A DNA stretch of 22,369 nt from a virus, in the IMG/VR virus record IMGVR_UViG_3300025872_002554, positions 1 through 22,369 of that record; one strand, given 5' to 3'. The position numbers were made by a program, and so were the translations under genes. Of the stretch, positions 20,837-22,369 are shown in pieces. The notes under the pieces were generated by a model. It worked only from the letters and a program-made list of their open reading frames with translations, ran no database searches and was not told the origin of the DNA. Numbering within the stretch: the stretch's first letter is position 1; each line of letters starts with the position of its first letter.

Positions 20837-20939
20837 CCTCATCCTCATATGTAGATGGTTCTTCAAAGAGTTCATCCATTTTTTGTTCCAGAACTCTTTC
20901 CTGCAATTTCTTTAGATCTTCTTCGGTGAGAGATATCAT
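20826..20939 (-). CDS. Small acidic helical protein (37 aa)
   Basis: The 37-residue product is almost half Glu, Asp and Lys, with an amphipathic helix (LTEEDLKKLQERVLEQKMDELFEE) and an acidic tail (YEDEDDY). It may form a coiled coil with a partner. It starts in an ATGA overlap with the preceding gene and ends 11 bases inside the next one. Function unknown; such acidic microproteins in phages sometimes act as inhibitors or DNA mimics, but nothing here proves that. Confidence 0.6.
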   Translation of the reverse strand: MISLTEEDLKKLQERVLEQKMDELFEEPSTYEDEDDY

Positions 20940-21115
20940 TTGTCCTTTAGTAGTTCTTCTATTCTTTTACGCATGTTGGAGCTATCTTGATTTAAATAGT
21001 CCCTAAGAGAATAACCTCGCTGCCCTCTCATAATACATGTTCCTTGATAGAACATGGTAGCAGCGAAAACTAATAATAAAACGATACCTATTATTTCAGG
21101 GTAATGTTGAGCCAT
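20936..21115 (-). CDS. Small membrane-anchored protein (59 aa)
   Basis: The 59-residue product has one N-terminal span (IIGIVLLLVFAATMFYQG) followed by a basic soluble part (MRGQRGYSLRDYLNQDSSNMRKRIEELLKDK) that looks helical. The gene begins inside the 3' end of the 67-residue gene, a 25-base overlap, and ends in an ATGA overlap with the acidic gene. The start has a weak ribosome binding site, so coupling is likely. Function unknown. Confidence 0.62.
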   Translation of the reverse strand: MAQHYPEIIGIVLLLVFAATMFYQGTCIMRGQRGYSLRDYLNQDSSNMRKRIEELLKDK

Positions 21116-21294
21116 GGTAGAACAGGGGGTATTACTCCAATGAGTCTAAGCAGACCCTCAGCAAAAAGTGCAAGAACAACCCAACCAACACACATACTGA
21201 TAATCGAAGCATTACGATTGTGGCGTCGTATGGCAGCATCAATCATCTCCTGACATTCTGAGCGTGTAATCAACTCCTCTTGTTCATACATCAT
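21091..21294 (-). CDS. Small membrane protein (67 aa)
   Basis: The favoured ATG (second Met adjacent) follows GGTGA by six bases. The N-terminal 28 residues are a charged soluble segment (MMYEQEELITRSECQEMIDAAIRRHNR), followed by a hydrophobic region (IISMCVGWVVLALFAEGLLRLIGVIPPVLPWL) that could form one or two helices. It overlaps the preceding 51-residue gene by 11 bases and the following gene by 25. Family unknown. Confidence 0.67.
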   Translation of the reverse strand: MMYEQEELITRSECQEMIDAAIRRHNRNASIISMCVGWVVLALFAEGLLRLIGVIPPVLPWLNITLK

Positions 21295-21439
21295 ATTTGT
21301 CACCAAGAAACTTTGCTAGAGGATCTTTTTTAGTTTTTAAAATCTGACATGCTCTATAGTAAAACATATTGTCGGTATTACCAGAGGCTTCAAAAGTTGC
21401 CTTGATCTTCACCCAGTTCTCGTAGGTGTGTTGATCCAT
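21284..21439 (-). CDS. Small hypothetical protein (51 aa)
   Basis: The favoured product MDQHTYENWVKIKATFEASG.. has 51 residues, is helical and charged, and looks like a small conserved protein of cyanophages that I recognise only by general appearance. A longer frame to 21493 would add a hydrophobic N-terminus but needs a TTG start with no ribosome binding site. The ATG lies six bases after a TATAAATC late-promoter-like motif and lacks a clear Shine-Dalgarno sequence. The 114 bases between it and tRNA-Ser are very AT-rich with no gene that I can support. Confidence 0.65.
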   Translation of the reverse strand: MDQHTYENWVKIKATFEASGNTDNMFYYRACQILKTKKDPLAKFLGDKYDV

Positions 21440-21553
21440 AGGATTTATACTTGCGATAATACTATATACTAATAAAAAGATTTTAAAAAGCAACTTTTGT
21501 GTTCATATGGCAACACTGTTGAAGAAAATATTAAATTTGTAACTTAACTTAAA

Positions 21554-21638
21554 CGGAAAGGAGAGGATTCGAACCTCCGGAGGCTTTCACCTCTTTTGTT
21601 TTCAAGACAAACGCCTTAAACCACTCGGCCACCTTTCC
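21554..21638 (-). tRNA. tRNA-Ser(TGA)
   Basis: An 85-base class II tRNA: acceptor GGAAAGG/CCTTTCC, D arm with GGCCGAGTGG typical of Ser, anticodon arm TTTGT-CTTGAAA-ACAAA with anticodon TGA, a long variable arm and T arm GGAGG-TTCGAAT-CCTCT. The discriminator base is G, as expected for Ser. It reads UCA and UCG-type codons. It starts six bases after the stop of the zinc-ribbon gene. Confidence 0.93.
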
Positions 21639-21644
21639 AAATTG

Positions 21645-21890
21645 TCAACGAATTTCAAAGTCCAATTTACGAACTTTACGTTGTCTTCTTGCCTCTTGCC
21701 AGGCAATATCCTGAGAGGAGAGAACATTTTTTTGTTCTTTCTGTGTAGAGTTTACCATAACTACCCTACTTAAGTCAACTGCTGTAACACTATCTCCCTT
21801 GACTGTCATCATATTATGACAACCACAAACTTGAGTTTTATTTGTGCTTGTCAATTCTTTATTACAATCTCTACATCTTACTATCATCAT
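21645..21890 (-). CDS. Zinc-ribbon-type small protein (81 aa)
   Basis: The N-terminus has CRDC (Cys6, Cys9) and CGCH (Cys22, Cys24, His25), a compact zinc-binding ribbon, followed by a Thr/Val-rich middle and a basic C-terminal helix ([19 protein letters not shown]) suited to nucleic acid contact. GGATG lies seven bases before the ATG. It follows the Dps-like gene by 15 bases and its stop is six bases from tRNA-Ser. Similar small zinc-ribbon proteins are frequent in T4-like cyanophages; the target is unknown. Confidence 0.75.
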   Translation of the reverse strand: MMIVRCRDCNKELTSTNKTQVCGCHNMMTVKGDSVTAVDLSRVVMVNSTQKEQKNVLSSQDIAWQEARRQRKVRKLDFEIR

Positions 21891-21905
21891 TGGTATTCAT
21901 CCTTA

Positions 21906-22340
21906 TCACTGTAAATGTGATCTTAACATCCATACAAATTTGCCATGAGATTCCATTAAATCTTGAGCAAGGTTAGCAGTCGCATATTGTTTTTGTGCTT
22001 CTGCTTCTTCAGAAATTTCCTGAAGCATTTCATAGAACTTATTGTTATTATCAAGAAGTTCTTGAAGCATTTCTTTTGCTCCAGTTGAACTTGCTGCTTC
22101 TTTAATTTGGGTCACCTCAAGCATTCTTGAAAGAGAACTTAATGGTTTTACATTCAAAAATCTCATATGCTCAGAGAGACGATCAATCTCTTCAATCATC
22201 GTTTCATACTGACCACCAAAGAGTTGATGGAGTTGAGTGAAATCTTCACCAACTACATTCCAGTGAAATGCCCAAGTTTTATGGAATAAAACAAAAAGCG
22301 ATGACTGAGCATCACTTAGTAGTTTATAAAGTTTTTCCAT
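21906..22340 (-). CDS. Dps-like ferritin (DNA-protection/ferroxidase family)
   Basis: The 144-residue protein fits the Dps four-helix bundle: FHWNVVGEDFTQLHQLF (residues 25-41) then YETMIEEIDRLSEHMRFLNVKPL (45-67) and VTQIKE (76-81). Relative to E. coli Dps, the ferroxidase residues His51, His63, Asp78 and Glu82 correspond to His26, His38, Asp53 and Glu57 with identical spacing; the Asp67 position is Gly42. Dps dodecamers oxidise and store iron with hydrogen peroxide and shield DNA. The short N-terminus lacks the Lys-rich DNA-binding tail of E. coli Dps, so peroxide and iron detoxification is the likelier role. The start is preceded by AAGAG. Confidence 0.85.
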   Translation of the reverse strand: MEKLYKLLSDAQSSLFVLFHKTWAFHWNVVGEDFTQLHQLFGGQYETMIEEIDRLSEHMRFLNVKPLSSLSRMLEVTQIKEAASSTGAKEMLQELLDNNNKFYEMLQEISEEAEAQKQYATANLAQDLMESHGKFVWMLRSHLQ

Positions 22341-22367
22341 TATACTCTTTTTTTAAATATTTATCAA
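22339..22367 (-). promoter_or_regulatory. Promoter-like pair overlapping the Dps start codon
   Basis: TTGATA (22362-22367) and TATAAT (22339-22344) are 17 bases apart on the minus strand, but the -10 box overlaps the ATG. A transcript from it would start inside the gene and could serve only downstream genes, so it may be fortuitous. Confidence 0.35.
22358..22365 (-). promoter_or_regulatory. Late-promoter-like motif GATAAATA before the Dps-like gene
   Basis: GATAAATA matches seven of eight bases of the T4 late consensus and lies 17 bases before the Dps ATG, leaving room for a short leader with AAGAG. It would give late expression of the Dps-like protein. Motif match only. Confidence 0.4.
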
Positions 22368-22369
22368 GT

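Noticed and set aside
21440-21553. Gene in the gap between tRNA-Ser and the 51-residue gene
   Set aside because: Only a 7-codon ATG frame and a TTG-started extension exist, neither with a ribosome binding site.
1-22369. CRISPR arrays, insertion sequences, integrase or attachment sites
   Set aside because: No regularly spaced direct repeats, transposase or integrase motifs, or tRNA-end duplications were seen.

Overview
The window looks like part of the genome of a T4-like cyanomyovirus infecting marine Synechococcus or Prochlorococcus. It is AT-rich and every supported gene lies on the minus strand, so transcription runs from high to low coordinates. Genes overlap by ATGA, TGATG or TAATG junctions. 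Two high-light-inducible proteins, a plant-type ferredoxin, a Dps-like ferritin, a Prx5-type peroxiredoxin, four tRNA genes and many 35-80 residue proteins are interleaved. There are no integrases, insertion sequences or CRISPR arrays.

Layout in transcription order. (1) 22340-19107: a Dps-like gene, a zinc-ribbon protein, tRNA-Ser(TGA), a chain of very small overlapping genes, tRNA-Pro(TGG), a Phd/YefM-like antitoxin gene, tRNA-Ile(TAT), a 12-bp stem-loop, tRNA-Met(CAT) and small conserved-type proteins. (2) 19093-18974: a 39-residue gene whose stop codon lies in a rho-independent terminator, followed at once by a sigma70-type promoter. (3) 18925-2069: a 17-kb, 19-gene, nearly gapless nucleotide-sugar and glycosyltransferase operon. 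(4) 1925-1: a small secreted barrel-like protein with a long structured leader, a terminator/promoter composite, then hli, two small genes, ferredoxin, a small gene, a second hli and the start of a peroxiredoxin cut by the window edge.

The glycan operon is coherent. gmd and fcl make GDP-L-fucose from GDP-mannose, and three GT11-type genes are likely fucosyltransferases. A plant-like GDP-mannose 3,5-epimerase would make GDP-L-galactose or GDP-L-gulose. An RfbH-type iron-sulfur 3-dehydratase next to two short-chain sugar epimerase/reductases suggests a 3,6-dideoxyhexose branch. Transferases of the GT25, GT17, GT2, DUF5672 and DUF3431 types, one other GT-A enzyme and a possible GT-B enzyme would assemble the sugars. 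A radical SAM protein and a methyltransferase could decorate them. No flippase, polymerase or ligase gene is present, so the product is more likely a short decoration of a phage or host surface molecule than a full O-antigen.

The points most worth checking are: a sugar reductase/epimerase gene cut by one in-frame TGA exactly where a Gly codon (GGA) is expected; terminator hairpins whose loop carries the -35 box of the next promoter, found twice; an antitoxin-like gene with no toxin, sandwiched between tRNA genes; an iron-sulfur E1-type dehydratase in a phage that also encodes a ferredoxin; and a tRNA-Ile reading AUA directly.
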